Source: JAPOXR01 sp965214695
Lineage (GTDB): Bacteria; Pseudomonadota; Alphaproteobacteria; Rhodobacterales; Rhodobacteraceae
DNA: 64,000 nt
Reading direction: 5' to 3'
Assembly: GCA_965214695.1 (NCBI GenBank)
Contig: OZ243967.1
Span: 2,852,001-2,916,000 of the forward strand
This document shows, piece by piece, positions 7,959-16,306 of this stretch (positions within the stretch are counted from its first letter, which is position 1; the number at the start of each line of letters is the position of its first letter). Below the pieces are notes generated by a model. It was not told where the DNA came from, did no database searches, and saw nothing but the letters and a program-made list of their open reading frames with translations. A program made the position numbers and the translations under genes.

Positions 7959-9607
7959 GCGGTCGCTCCCCTGCCAATGAGTTTGGTGAGGTCGGCCTTC
8001 GGCAACGGGTCCCGTCCCAGCATCATGTCCGCTGCACGCTCGGCAATCATGATCGTCGGTGCCGAGGTGTTGCCGCCGACAATGGACGGCATGATGGAGG
8101 CATCGGCAATGCGCAGGCCCGTCAGCCCCTGCACCCGCAACGAGTCATCGACAACCGAACCGTCATCGACGCCCATTCGGCACGTGCCCACGGGATGAAA
8201 GATTGTGTTGGCGGAGGCCCGTACCCACGCGTCGATCTCGTCGTCGCTCGTCACGTCCCGGGTTGGAGAAATCTCCCCGGCATTGAACTGCGCCAGTGGC
8301 GGTTTTTCGGCAATTCCCCGCGCGAGGCGAACGCCGTCTCGCAGGCAGCGCAAATCCGCCGGATTACTCAGGTAGCCCGGATCAATCAGCGGCGCCGTCG
8401 CGGGGTCGGAATTCGTGATATGCGTTGTTCCGCGACTCTGGGGACGAAGCGGGTAGAAATTGATCAGGTAGCCGTGTTGCCCCTGCCCCTTCCGGGTCGT
8501 CTCCAGGTTCAGGCCGGGGACGAAGGTAATGTGGATGTCGGGAATGTCGAGTTCGGGCCGGGTTCGCAAGAAGCCGCCAACTTCCAGCGGCACGGAGGTC
8601 GCCGGGCCTGTCCCGAAGAACAGGGCACGCAGCCCTGCGAGCGCGGCCCTGTCCGGGCGGAAGAAGCCGTAAAGCGTCACCGGCGACCGGCACCTGAAGG
8701 TCAGGTAGACGCCAAGATGGTCGTGAAGATTGGCGCCGACAGCCGGCAGCGGATGCAATGGCTCGACGCCGGCGGCGGCGAGCACTTCCGGATCACCTAT
8801 TCCCGACAGTTCAAGGAGATGCGGCGAACCGATGGCGCCGCATGCAAGGACGACCTCCCTCCGGACATGGATGGTCTCGCGCCGTCCGCCCCGCTCGACC
8901 TCGACTCCGATCACCTTCCGATCCTCGATGATCAACCGACATGCCCGTGTGCGGGTCTGGATATCGAGGTTTGCCCTTCCCTCGGCCGGACGCAGAAACG
9001 CCGTCGCCGATGACTCCCGCAATCCGTCCCGTATGTTGAAGTCGTATGGCCCAAGGCCCTCCTGCTGAACACCATTGTGGTCATTGGTTCGGGGATGGCC
9101 GGCAGCAATGGCCGACTTCAGGAACGCATCGTAGAGCGGGTTCTCTGCCCGCGCGGTGACGACCCGGAATGGTCCATCAGTGGCATGAAATCCATCATCG
9201 CGGTCCCGGTGACCCTCGCTTCGCCTGAAATAGGGAAGGACATCCTCGTAGCCCCATCCCGGCAGGCCCATCCGGCGCCATGAATCGTAATCGGCGCGGT
9301 TGCCCCGCATGTACATCATGCCGTTGATCGACGATGAGCCGCCAAGGACCCGTCCCCGTGGCCACGGGATGGATCGGTTGTCCATCTGCGGCTGTGGAGC
9401 AATTTCGTAGTTCCAGTTGATCGACTTCCAGAAATAGGCCAGTCCGGCAGCAAGCGGCACGCGGATTATCGGATTGGAGTCACGCGGCCCCGCCTCGACC
9501 AGGAGAACCTGGTATCGACCATCCTCGCTGAGGCGGTTGGCCAGAACGCAGCCGGCCGAGCCAGCCCCGACCACAACAAAGTCGAACGCTGTCCGTACCC
9601 CGGTCAT
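7955..9607 (-). CDS. GMC-family FAD oxidoreductase (choline dehydrogenase-like)
   Basis: Oxidises an alcohol to aldehyde, or related chemistry, with FAD. The dinucleotide motif VVVGAGSAGCVLA at the N-terminus, the second signature RGRVLGGSSSINGMMY and the C-terminal active-site pair (His in FHPVGTCRMG, Asn in GGNTSAPTIM) are all visible. 550 aa from ATG 9607, which shares one base with the SDR stop (TGATG). There is no signal peptide or cysteine cluster, unlike the other GMC enzyme of this operon. Close relatives include PEG and aryl-alcohol dehydrogenases; the substrate is not assignable. Confidence 0.9.
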   Translation of the reverse strand: MTGVRTAFDFVVVGAGSAGCVLANRLSEDGRYQVLLVEAGPRDSNPIIRVPLAAGLAYFWKSINWNYEIAPQPQMDNRSIPWPRGRVLGGSSSINGMMYMRGNRADYDSWRRMGLPGWGYEDVLPYFRRSEGHRDRDDGFHATDGPFRVVTARAENPLYDAFLKSAIAAGHPRTNDHNGVQQEGLGPYDFNIRDGLRESSATAFLRPAEGRANLDIQTRTRACRLIIEDRKVIGVEVERGGRRETIHVRREVVLACGAIGSPHLLELSGIGDPEVLAAAGVEPLHPLPAVGANLHDHLGVYLTFRCRSPVTLYGFFRPDRAALAGLRALFFGTGPATSVPLEVGGFLRTRPELDIPDIHITFVPGLNLETTRKGQGQHGYLINFYPLRPQSRGTTHITNSDPATAPLIDPGYLSNPADLRCLRDGVRLARGIAEKPPLAQFNAGEISPTRDVTSDDEIDAWVRASANTIFHPVGTCRMGVDDGSVVDDSLRVQGLTGLRIADASIMPSIVGGNTSAPTIMIAERAADMMLGRDPLPKADLTKLIGRGATA

Positions 9608-10383
9608 CAATACGGAAACTCCGCGCCGTTCATCGCGATTGCCTGGCCGCTGACATAGGATGCATCCTGGGTCGCAAGCCATGACACCGCCGCCGCCACG
9701 TCGCCGGGAGTGCCGAAACGCCCCATCGGCACCGTGGACCGGAACATGTCCACGACCTCATCCGGTGTCTTGTCCATCACCCGTGAGAATCCCTCGGCAA
9801 TCTCCTTCCAGAATGGCGTCTGGATGTGACCCGGAGCATAACTGTTGACCGTGATGTCGTGCGGTGCCAGCTCGATGGCAAGCGCCTGGGTCAACATCAT
9901 GATTGCGGCCTTTGAAGCACAGTAGCCGGAGATGTTCGGAACCCCGCGGCGCCCTGCTCCCGAACTGGCATTGACGATCGTCCCGCCCCGCCGCTGTCGG
10001 ATCATCTGGCGTGCGGCGGCCCTGCAGCCGAGAAACACGCCGTTCACATTCACCTCCATGATCCGTTTCCAATCGGCAAGAGATGTTTCTGCCACCGGCG
10101 CCACGTGAATGATGCCGGCGTTGTTGACCATGATGTCCACCGTGTCAAATCGCTCGATGGTTCTTGTCATCAAGGCATCCATGGCCGCTTCATCCGTCAC
10201 GTCCAGCACTGTCGCAATTGCATCGCCGGGAAGACTCTCGGCAACGTCCCTGGACTTCTCGCCGTCGAGATCGGCGATGACAACCGCAGCTCCGTCCGCG
10301 GACAAACGGCGGGCAATTCCCTCGCCGATGCCGCTTGCCCCGCCGGTCACGATCGCAGTCTTGCCGGCGTGCACCTTGTTCAT
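9607..10383 (-). CDS. short-chain dehydrogenase/reductase (SDR)
   Basis: NAD(P)-dependent oxidoreductase of 258 aa. Classical SDR motifs are present: TGGASGIG near residue 14, the NNAG segment, a Ser in NASSGAG and the catalytic YCASK. Acidic residues after beta-2 (IADLDGEK) suggest NAD preference. It sits between two GMC enzymes with 4-nt and 1-nt overlaps, so it probably acts on the hydroxyl or carbonyl intermediate of the same substrate. Confidence 0.92.
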   Translation of the reverse strand: MNKVHAGKTAIVTGGASGIGEGIARRLSADGAAVVIADLDGEKSRDVAESLPGDAIATVLDVTDEAAMDALMTRTIERFDTVDIMVNNAGIIHVAPVAETSLADWKRIMEVNVNGVFLGCRAAARQMIRQRRGGTIVNASSGAGRRGVPNISGYCASKAAIMMLTQALAIELAPHDITVNSYAPGHIQTPFWKEIAEGFSRVMDKTPDEVVDMFRSTVPMGRFGTPGDVAAAVSWLATQDASYVSGQAIAMNGAEFPY

Positions 10384-10805
10384 GTCTTCACCTCGCTGTC
10401 CGGATCCACCCAGGACGGCTCCCTGGATCGGGGGATTTCGAGAATCCTGTCGTCAAATGGCGGCAATTCGTATCCGCCGGGCTGTGGAGGGCCAGCCTTG
10501 TATCCGCAGGTATCCTCGATCACCTGCAGAACCGACGGACGAGTGTAGTAGGCACTGTAGGCTGCGACAACGGCAGCGTTGAAGCATGCCGGCGCGGCGG
10601 CCTCGATTTGTGTCAAGACCTTCCCTTGCCGGTCGGCTGCAAGATCCTCGAAGCCATCCGGCAATTTCGCCAGCAGTTCGGCAACCGCCCGCTCGAACCG
10701 CGACTCGTTTGACAGCCAATCGGCGGCACCGGCCGCCGACGCCGACGGAAATCCGTCGCCGCCCGGCAGCAGCACATCGAGCCATGCCGTCAGGCGCGCA
10801 GTCAT
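10380..10805 (-). CDS. small partner protein of GMC dehydrogenase (gluconate 2-dehydrogenase subunit 3-like)
   Basis: A 141-aa protein overlapping the neighbouring GMC gene and the SDR gene by 4 nt on each side. Its size, its position next to an Fe-S type GMC subunit and the helical C-terminal part with the VLQVIEDTCGYKAGPPQPGG segment resemble the gamma subunit of gluconate or FAD-glucose dehydrogenases. Unlike most gamma subunits, no twin-arginine signal is seen, and no cytochrome c subunit gene is nearby. The assignment rests mainly on context. Confidence 0.55.
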   Translation of the reverse strand: MTARLTAWLDVLLPGGDGFPSASAAGAADWLSNESRFERAVAELLAKLPDGFEDLAADRQGKVLTQIEAAAPACFNAAVVAAYSAYYTRPSVLQVIEDTCGYKAGPPQPGGYELPPFDDRILEIPRSREPSWVDPDSEVKT

Positions 10806-12415
10806 TCCGCCACCCGGATGTCGCGGCGATCGCGGATAAGGGCATCCGCGGCCCGCATTGCGATCGCCTGAATCGTCGGCGTGGGGTTCAGCGCCGCAGC
10901 AGTCACGAATGCGCTACCGTCAACGACGAGAACATTGTTTGCCGTGTGCACGCGACACCACCGGTCAATGACCGAGGTCTCGGGATCGTTTCCCATCCGG
11001 GCGGTTCCCAGCAGGTGAAAACCGGCCCCTTCAAGCAGGGGTTGGGGAAGCGCTTCGACTGCACCGGCCTCCTCGAAAGCTTCGGTCGCCCGCGCGATGC
11101 CGAACCGGATCATCGATCGGGTATTCTTGTCCACCCGGTAGGTCATCCTGGGGACCGGAACGCCGTCGGAATCGGTCAGATGCGGGTGCAGGGTCACCCG
11201 GTTCTCCGGGTTGGGCAAGTCTTCGGTCGTTACCGTGAGGCTTGCCGTTCGCCCGAACACCTCGAGAAAGCGGCGGTGGTGCGTCGTCCCCCAGGGTACA
11301 CGTGGAAGATAGACTCCCACGGCCGTTCCGAGCGGTGCGTCCGAGCGCACGAGTTGCATCTGGAATCCTCGAACAAAGCCTCGCGACGGCTCACTCTCGT
11401 AGAAGTGCTGGCAGAGAATCGACGTTGCAAACGGCCCCTTGAAGCCATCGATGGGTTCGTCAAACACTCCCGTGACCATTCCGGTTGGATGGTGCATGAG
11501 ATTGCGACCGACCAGGTCGGATTGATTGCCCAGTCCGGTGGGATGACAGGGCGAGTTGGACAGCAGCAGCAGGCGTGCCGTCCCGACACCGTTGGCAGCG
11601 AGCACCACCACCGAGGCACGCAGCCTTTGCACGTCGCCATTTTCGTCGAAATAGGCAACGCCGGCAGCCCTGCCGTCACCGGCGGCTTCGATTTCGAACA
11701 CCCTGGCTTGCGTGACGAGCCTGGCACCGGCGGCGAGCGCAAGGGGCCAATAGGTCAGGTCGGTCGATGAACGGGCTCGAACCGCGCAGCCGAGATCGCA
11801 TGGTCCGCAGTTGTTGCAGGCCTGGCGACCCGCGCCCCGGGGACGCGTATTGATCGCCGCATCAGACACCCACCAATGCCAACCGAGCCGGTCAAGTGCG
11901 CCGGCCATCAGTTCGGCGCCGCGCCCGATTGGCAGGGGCGGCATCTGCCTTTGCCTCCGGGGAGGGTTGCCGGGATCACCATTGATTCCCGACACCCCCA
12001 TGATCCGGTCATTCTCCTCGTAATGAGGTGACAGGTCATCGTAGGTGATCGGCCAGTCATCGGCGACACCATCGAGTGTCCGCACGCGGAAGTCGCTCGG
12101 TCGGAAGCGCGGAAAATGCGCACCCCAGTGCAGGGTGCTGCCACCGACCGCATTGTACATCATTGGCTTGATGGCCGCATCGGAATCGTCAATCGGGTAA
12201 TCCCATGAATTCATCCGGATGTTCGGATTTGGATGATGCGTGGTCTGGCGAGCGAGTTCCCAATCGCTCCATCGCGAAGGGGTGTTGTCATAGTTCATCC
12301 AGCCACCACGCTCCAGGCAGGTGACCGACAGGCCTGCCCGCGCCAGTCGCCATGCCATGACGGCCCCGCTGGCGCCGGCACCCACAATCGCCACATCCTG
12401 GTGTTCAGCGTTCAT
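10802..12415 (-). CDS. GMC oxidoreductase catalytic subunit with cysteine (Fe-S-type) cluster
   Basis: FAD-dependent dehydrogenase, 537 aa from ATG 12415 (ATGA overlap with the ABC ATPase gene). VAIVGAGASGAVMA binds FAD; HLLGTARMG and NPTPTIQA carry the C-terminal His/Asn active site. A cysteine group at residues 200, 203, 206 and 210 (ACNNCGPCDLGC) resembles the 3Fe-4S ligand motif of FAD-glucose, gluconate and sorbitol dehydrogenase alpha subunits. Electrons would then leave through the cluster rather than to oxygen. With the adjacent small partner it probably forms an alpha-gamma pair; the acceptor protein is not encoded here. Confidence 0.85.
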   Translation of the reverse strand: MNAEHQDVAIVGAGASGAVMAWRLARAGLSVTCLERGGWMNYDNTPSRWSDWELARQTTHHPNPNIRMNSWDYPIDDSDAAIKPMMYNAVGGSTLHWGAHFPRFRPSDFRVRTLDGVADDWPITYDDLSPHYEENDRIMGVSGINGDPGNPPRRQRQMPPLPIGRGAELMAGALDRLGWHWWVSDAAINTRPRGAGRQACNNCGPCDLGCAVRARSSTDLTYWPLALAAGARLVTQARVFEIEAAGDGRAAGVAYFDENGDVQRLRASVVVLAANGVGTARLLLLSNSPCHPTGLGNQSDLVGRNLMHHPTGMVTGVFDEPIDGFKGPFATSILCQHFYESEPSRGFVRGFQMQLVRSDAPLGTAVGVYLPRVPWGTTHHRRFLEVFGRTASLTVTTEDLPNPENRVTLHPHLTDSDGVPVPRMTYRVDKNTRSMIRFGIARATEAFEEAGAVEALPQPLLEGAGFHLLGTARMGNDPETSVIDRWCRVHTANNVLVVDGSAFVTAAALNPTPTIQAIAMRAADALIRDRRDIRVAE

Positions 12416-14259
12416 GCGACGGTCTCCAGTTCGCCGGCCCGGCTGCGCCAACACCGCGTCCGCCGGCCGTCCTCGAGCAGTTCGAGCGCCTGCGGCTCCG
12501 TGCGGCACCGATCGGTGACATGGGCACAGCGGCTTGCAAGGTAGCACCCAGCCGGCAGATCGACGGGAGACGGAATTTCGCCCTTGAGGGCGTCCTGGAT
12601 CGGATGGTCGACCCGTCGACGGGTTGGGTCGGGAAAAAGGTGCGAGGCGAGCAGTGCCCTCGCATAAGGGTGGCGCGGTGAGTTGAAAACCTGGTCAACC
12701 GTTCCAATCTCGACAATTTGCCCCAGATACATGACCGCAACCCTGTGACACAGATGCTTGACCGTGGTCAGGTCGTGGCTGATGAAGAGGTAACCCAGAT
12801 TGAGTTCGGTCTGCAAACGCCGCAGCAAGGCGATCAATTCATTGATGGCGCCTGGCGGCAGGACCGAGGTCGGCTCGTCGAGCACGAGAAACTCGGGATT
12901 CGATGCCAATGCGCGGGCGATGTTCAGGCGCTGCATGGCCCCGGCACCCATTCCTCCCGGTTTTCGATTCAGGATATCGTCCGGAAGCCCAACCATGCCG
13001 AGCAGTTCACGTGACCGGGCAATTTTTTCCGCAGCGTTGAGGCCGGTATGGAGGTCGAGCGGTTCACGCAGGACACGTCCAACGGTCCATCTCGGGTTCA
13101 GGCTGTCGAAGGGATCCTGAAAGACAATCTGCATGCGTGATCGATAGCCGCGCAATTCCCGGCGCCCGATCCGGCTTATGGACTGTCCGCGAAACGAGAT
13201 CCATCCGCTGGTCGGTTCCTCCAGGCGGAGCAGGCAGCGACCAACCGTCGTCTTCCCGGATCCGCTTTCCCCGACAAGCCCCAGGGTTTCCCCGGGGCGA
13301 ATATCGAATTCAATGCCCTGAACCGCACGGATGACCTTGTCGGTGCCCCGCATGGGAAAATCCTTGGCAAGGTCCCCGACTTCCACGAGAGGCTCCGAGA
13401 CTGGCTGGTTGACGGCTTGCGGTCTTGCCGACCACTCGTCGGCCGCGCTCCCATCATCCTGCTGCAGCGCCAGTACGCTGCGACTGTAGGGATGCTGCGG
13501 TGCACGGAAGAAGCTGGAGACGGCCTGATCCTCGACGATCCGCCCCTCGTTCAGGACAACGATCCGGTCGCAGTAATTGGCAATGACGCCGAGATCCTGG
13601 GTCACCAGCAGAATTGCCGAACCCGTCTGCTGGACGGTTGACCACATTTCATCGAGAAACTGCGCCTGGATGGTGACATCGAGTCCCGAAGTGGGTTCAT
13701 CCGCAACCAGGAGGCGCGGGCTGGAACTCAATGCCATCGCAATGAGTGCCCGCTGGGCCATCCCCCCTGACAATTCATGCGCATAGGCCTGGACTCGCCT
13801 CTCCGGATCGTTGATTCCAACCATCCGAAGCATCTCGACCGCGCGCCTCGCCGCATCCGACCTGCTGACGTCGTTATGCGACCTGTAGACGTTGCCGATC
13901 TGGCTCCCGACGCGCAGCATCGGGTTCAGGGCGCCGCGCGGGTTCTGCACGATGATCCCGATGTCTCGCCCGCGCAGCAGGCGCAATTCCTCCTCGCTCT
14001 TGCCCAGCAGATCTTCGCCATCGAAGAAAACGCGTCCCTGCTCGATGAAACCGGGCGGACGAACAACCCCCATCAGCGCCAGGGCGGCGGTCGACTTTCC
14101 CGACCCGCCATCGCCGATGAGGCCGACGACTTCCCGTTCACTGATGCGCAGCGAGAAATCGACAATCGGGGATACCAAGCCCTCGGCGGTTCGATAGGTA
14201 ACCGTGAGATCTTCAACCCGCAGTATTTCCGGACGACCCTCACTCACGGCCATGTCCAT
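12412..14259 (-). CDS. fused dipeptide/oligopeptide-type ABC transporter ATPase (two NBDs)
   Basis: Energises import through the adjacent DppB/DppC-like permeases. 615 aa from ATG 14259, which has AAGGG 6 nt upstream. The N-terminal NBD is canonical: Walker A GDGGSGKST, signature ELSGGMAQR, Walker B LLVADEPTSGLD. The C-terminal NBD has Walker A GESGSGKTT, but its signature region reads GGMGAGAMQR and the D-loop after DEPTS reads VLPPG in place of ALD. The oligopeptide/Ni C-terminal cysteine region (CYLASRCAHVTDRCR) is present. This looks like a DppD-DppF fusion with an asymmetric second site. Confidence 0.9.
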   Translation of the reverse strand: MDMAVSEGRPEILRVEDLTVTYRTAEGLVSPIVDFSLRISEREVVGLIGDGGSGKSTAALALMGVVRPPGFIEQGRVFFDGEDLLGKSEEELRLLRGRDIGIIVQNPRGALNPMLRVGSQIGNVYRSHNDVSRSDAARRAVEMLRMVGINDPERRVQAYAHELSGGMAQRALIAMALSSSPRLLVADEPTSGLDVTIQAQFLDEMWSTVQQTGSAILLVTQDLGVIANYCDRIVVLNEGRIVEDQAVSSFFRAPQHPYSRSVLALQQDDGSAADEWSARPQAVNQPVSEPLVEVGDLAKDFPMRGTDKVIRAVQGIEFDIRPGETLGLVGESGSGKTTVGRCLLRLEEPTSGWISFRGQSISRIGRRELRGYRSRMQIVFQDPFDSLNPRWTVGRVLREPLDLHTGLNAAEKIARSRELLGMVGLPDDILNRKPGGMGAGAMQRLNIARALASNPEFLVLDEPTSVLPPGAINELIALLRRLQTELNLGYLFISHDLTTVKHLCHRVAVMYLGQIVEIGTVDQVFNSPRHPYARALLASHLFPDPTRRRVDHPIQDALKGEIPSPVDLPAGCYLASRCAHVTDRCRTEPQALELLEDGRRTRCWRSRAGELETVA

Positions 14260-14324
14260 TCGATACCCTTCCCCATGACCGGACGGCACTCACCCGCGCC
14301 GCCATGACCATTTGAAGCCGGCGC

Positions 14325-15209
14325 TCATGCGTCGTACCGTCTTTCCAGCGCATTTCCGAGAACGGCAAAACCGAAAACCGTGAGCGAAATCGCGATGCCC
14401 GGAAATACCGATGGCCACCATTCACCGAGAATGATCTGGTTGGCGCCCGAGGATATCATGAGGCCCCATTCCGGAGCGGGCGGGCGCACGCCTGCCCCCA
14501 CGAAACTCAATCCCGCGGTGAGCAGGATGGCAAAGCCGATTGTCACGGAAGACTGGATGAGGGCTGGTGCCAGCGAATTGGGCAGGACGTGCCGAAAGGC
14601 GACGACGAGTTCGGGGTTTCCCAGGGCACGGGCCGCCTCGACATACCCTCGCACTCGCTGGCTGAGCACCTCGGAACGTGTAAGGCGAATATAGATGGGA
14701 GTGTAGAGCAGCGCGAGCGCAATCACGATGTTTACGGTCGACCTGCCGGCGAGCGCAACGAGGATCATCGCGGAAATGAACACGGGGAATGACTGCAGCA
14801 CGTCCGAAACACGCATCAGCCCCTCGGTCAGGACATTCTTGAAATATCCTGCGATCAGCCCGAGAAACACGCCGAGAAACAGGGAGAGCCCATTTGCCGC
14901 CAGCGCAATTGTCAAGTCCACGCGGGGTGCGGAAATCACCCTGGAAAACAGGTCGAACCCGCTCGCATCCGTCCCGAACCAGTGCGGTGGACTGTCAAGC
15001 GTTCCATTCAGACTCTGCCAGAGCAGGATTGGCCACTCGGCGAGTTCCGGCGGTGCAACCGACACGCGGGCGGTTGCAAGTGTCGGGTCGTAGGGCGCGA
15101 TCAGGGGGCCGACCGCGGCAAGAAAGGTCACAACAGCCACAATGCCGGCTCCGGTCCAGAACAGCCAGTCCGTTCGTTTGCGCTCCGAATTGCGAGGGGA
15201 GCGGGCCAT
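14325..15209 (-). CDS. ABC transporter permease, DppC-like
   Basis: Inner-membrane subunit of a dipeptide/opine-type importer, 294 aa. An N-terminal TM (GAGIVAVVTFLAAVGPLIAPYDP) carries the typical DppC IAPYDP segment, followed by the PHWFGTDASGFDLFSRV block and the EAA-like loop VEAARALGNPELVVAFRHVLPN. The gene start overlaps the upstream permease stop by one base (TGATG). Confidence 0.92.
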   Translation of the reverse strand: MARSPRNSERKRTDWLFWTGAGIVAVVTFLAAVGPLIAPYDPTLATARVSVAPPELAEWPILLWQSLNGTLDSPPHWFGTDASGFDLFSRVISAPRVDLTIALAANGLSLFLGVFLGLIAGYFKNVLTEGLMRVSDVLQSFPVFISAMILVALAGRSTVNIVIALALLYTPIYIRLTRSEVLSQRVRGYVEAARALGNPELVVAFRHVLPNSLAPALIQSSVTIGFAILLTAGLSFVGAGVRPPAPEWGLMISSGANQIILGEWWPSVFPGIAISLTVFGFAVLGNALERRYDA

Positions 15210-16234
15210 CAGAAGGTGACTCTTGGATCGACGAAGGCATGGGCCAGGTCAAGCATGAGATAAACCAGCAGCGAAATCGCCGTGATGACGAGAATCACGC
15301 CCTGGATTGCCGGGTAGTCGAAGGCGAGGATCGACCGTATCGCGTATTGCCCGAGCCCTCCGAGCGAAAACACGCTCTCGATGAGCACCGCACCTCCCAG
15401 CATGAACCCGTAGAGTATCCCGATCAGCGTCATGGATGGCGCGAGTGCGGCACGAAGTGCGTATATTGCCACCCGCCGCCTTCGAAGCCCTGCACAGCGC
15501 GCATAGAGCACAAAATCGCTCCCGAGCGCACGAACCATGTTTTGGCGCACCATTTTTATGATCGGGCCCGAAAGGATGAAAACCATGGTGGCAACGGGCA
15601 GCATCAAGTGATGCAGGGCCTCCAGGAACACGTCCAGCCGTCCCGACAGCAGGCTGTCGATGGTGACCAGGCCGGTGATGTCTGGCGGCGCGCTCGTAAG
15701 TGGCGACAGGAGTCCCAACGGGGCTGGCGCTACGCCAAGCGTGAAGAAGAACAGATAGACGAAGAGGAGTCCCCACCAGAATTCCGGCTGCGATCCGGCG
15801 AAGAGCGAATAGATGAACACACCCTTGTCGGCCGCACCTCCCGGCCTGAGCGCGGCCAGCATGCCAACCGGCACCGAGATAAGCAGGGCAAAGAAGAAAG
15901 CCATTGTCAGAAGTTCAAGCGTGACCGGAAGCGTTTGCGCGATTTCCGATGCGACCGCCGTCCCCGTGACCCAGGATGTCCCGAAATCGCCCTGCAGCAA
16001 GCCAGTTCCCTCTGACGGGGAAACTCCCAGGTAATGGCCGAGTTGAACCATGATCGGCCGGTCAAGGCCGAGATTCCTCTCGGCCTGTGCATAGGCCTCG
16101 GCGCTTGAATTGAGTCCGACAAATCTCGAGACGGGATCAGCGGGCAGCAACCTGATCAGGAAAAAGACAGCAACGACCAGGCAGAATAACTGCACCAGTC
16201 CAATGGCCAGTCGGCGAATGACGTATCGTGTCAA
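15209..16234 (-). CDS. ABC transporter permease, DppB-like
   Basis: Inner-membrane subunit, 341 aa. The N-terminal YVIRRLAIGLVQLFCLVVAV is the standard DppB first membrane segment, followed by DPVSRFVG and a long periplasmic part with LGLDRP. The coupling loop is visible as YARCAGLRRRRVAIYALRAAL, with the usual Glu/Ala-Ala replaced by CAG. The gene begins about 70 nt after the binding-protein gene. Confidence 0.92.
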   Translation of the reverse strand: MTRYVIRRLAIGLVQLFCLVVAVFFLIRLLPADPVSRFVGLNSSAEAYAQAERNLGLDRPIMVQLGHYLGVSPSEGTGLLQGDFGTSWVTGTAVASEIAQTLPVTLELLTMAFFFALLISVPVGMLAALRPGGAADKGVFIYSLFAGSQPEFWWGLLFVYLFFFTLGVAPAPLGLLSPLTSAPPDITGLVTIDSLLSGRLDVFLEALHHLMLPVATMVFILSGPIIKMVRQNMVRALGSDFVLYARCAGLRRRRVAIYALRAALAPSMTLIGILYGFMLGGAVLIESVFSLGGLGQYAIRSILAFDYPAIQGVILVITAISLLVYLMLDLAHAFVDPRVTF

Positions 16235-16306
16235 GTGCGGGTTTCGTTATGCCGGTCCATGAAGGAGAGAGCCGCCCCCTGTCGGAGGCGGCTCAACATG
16301 ACACGT

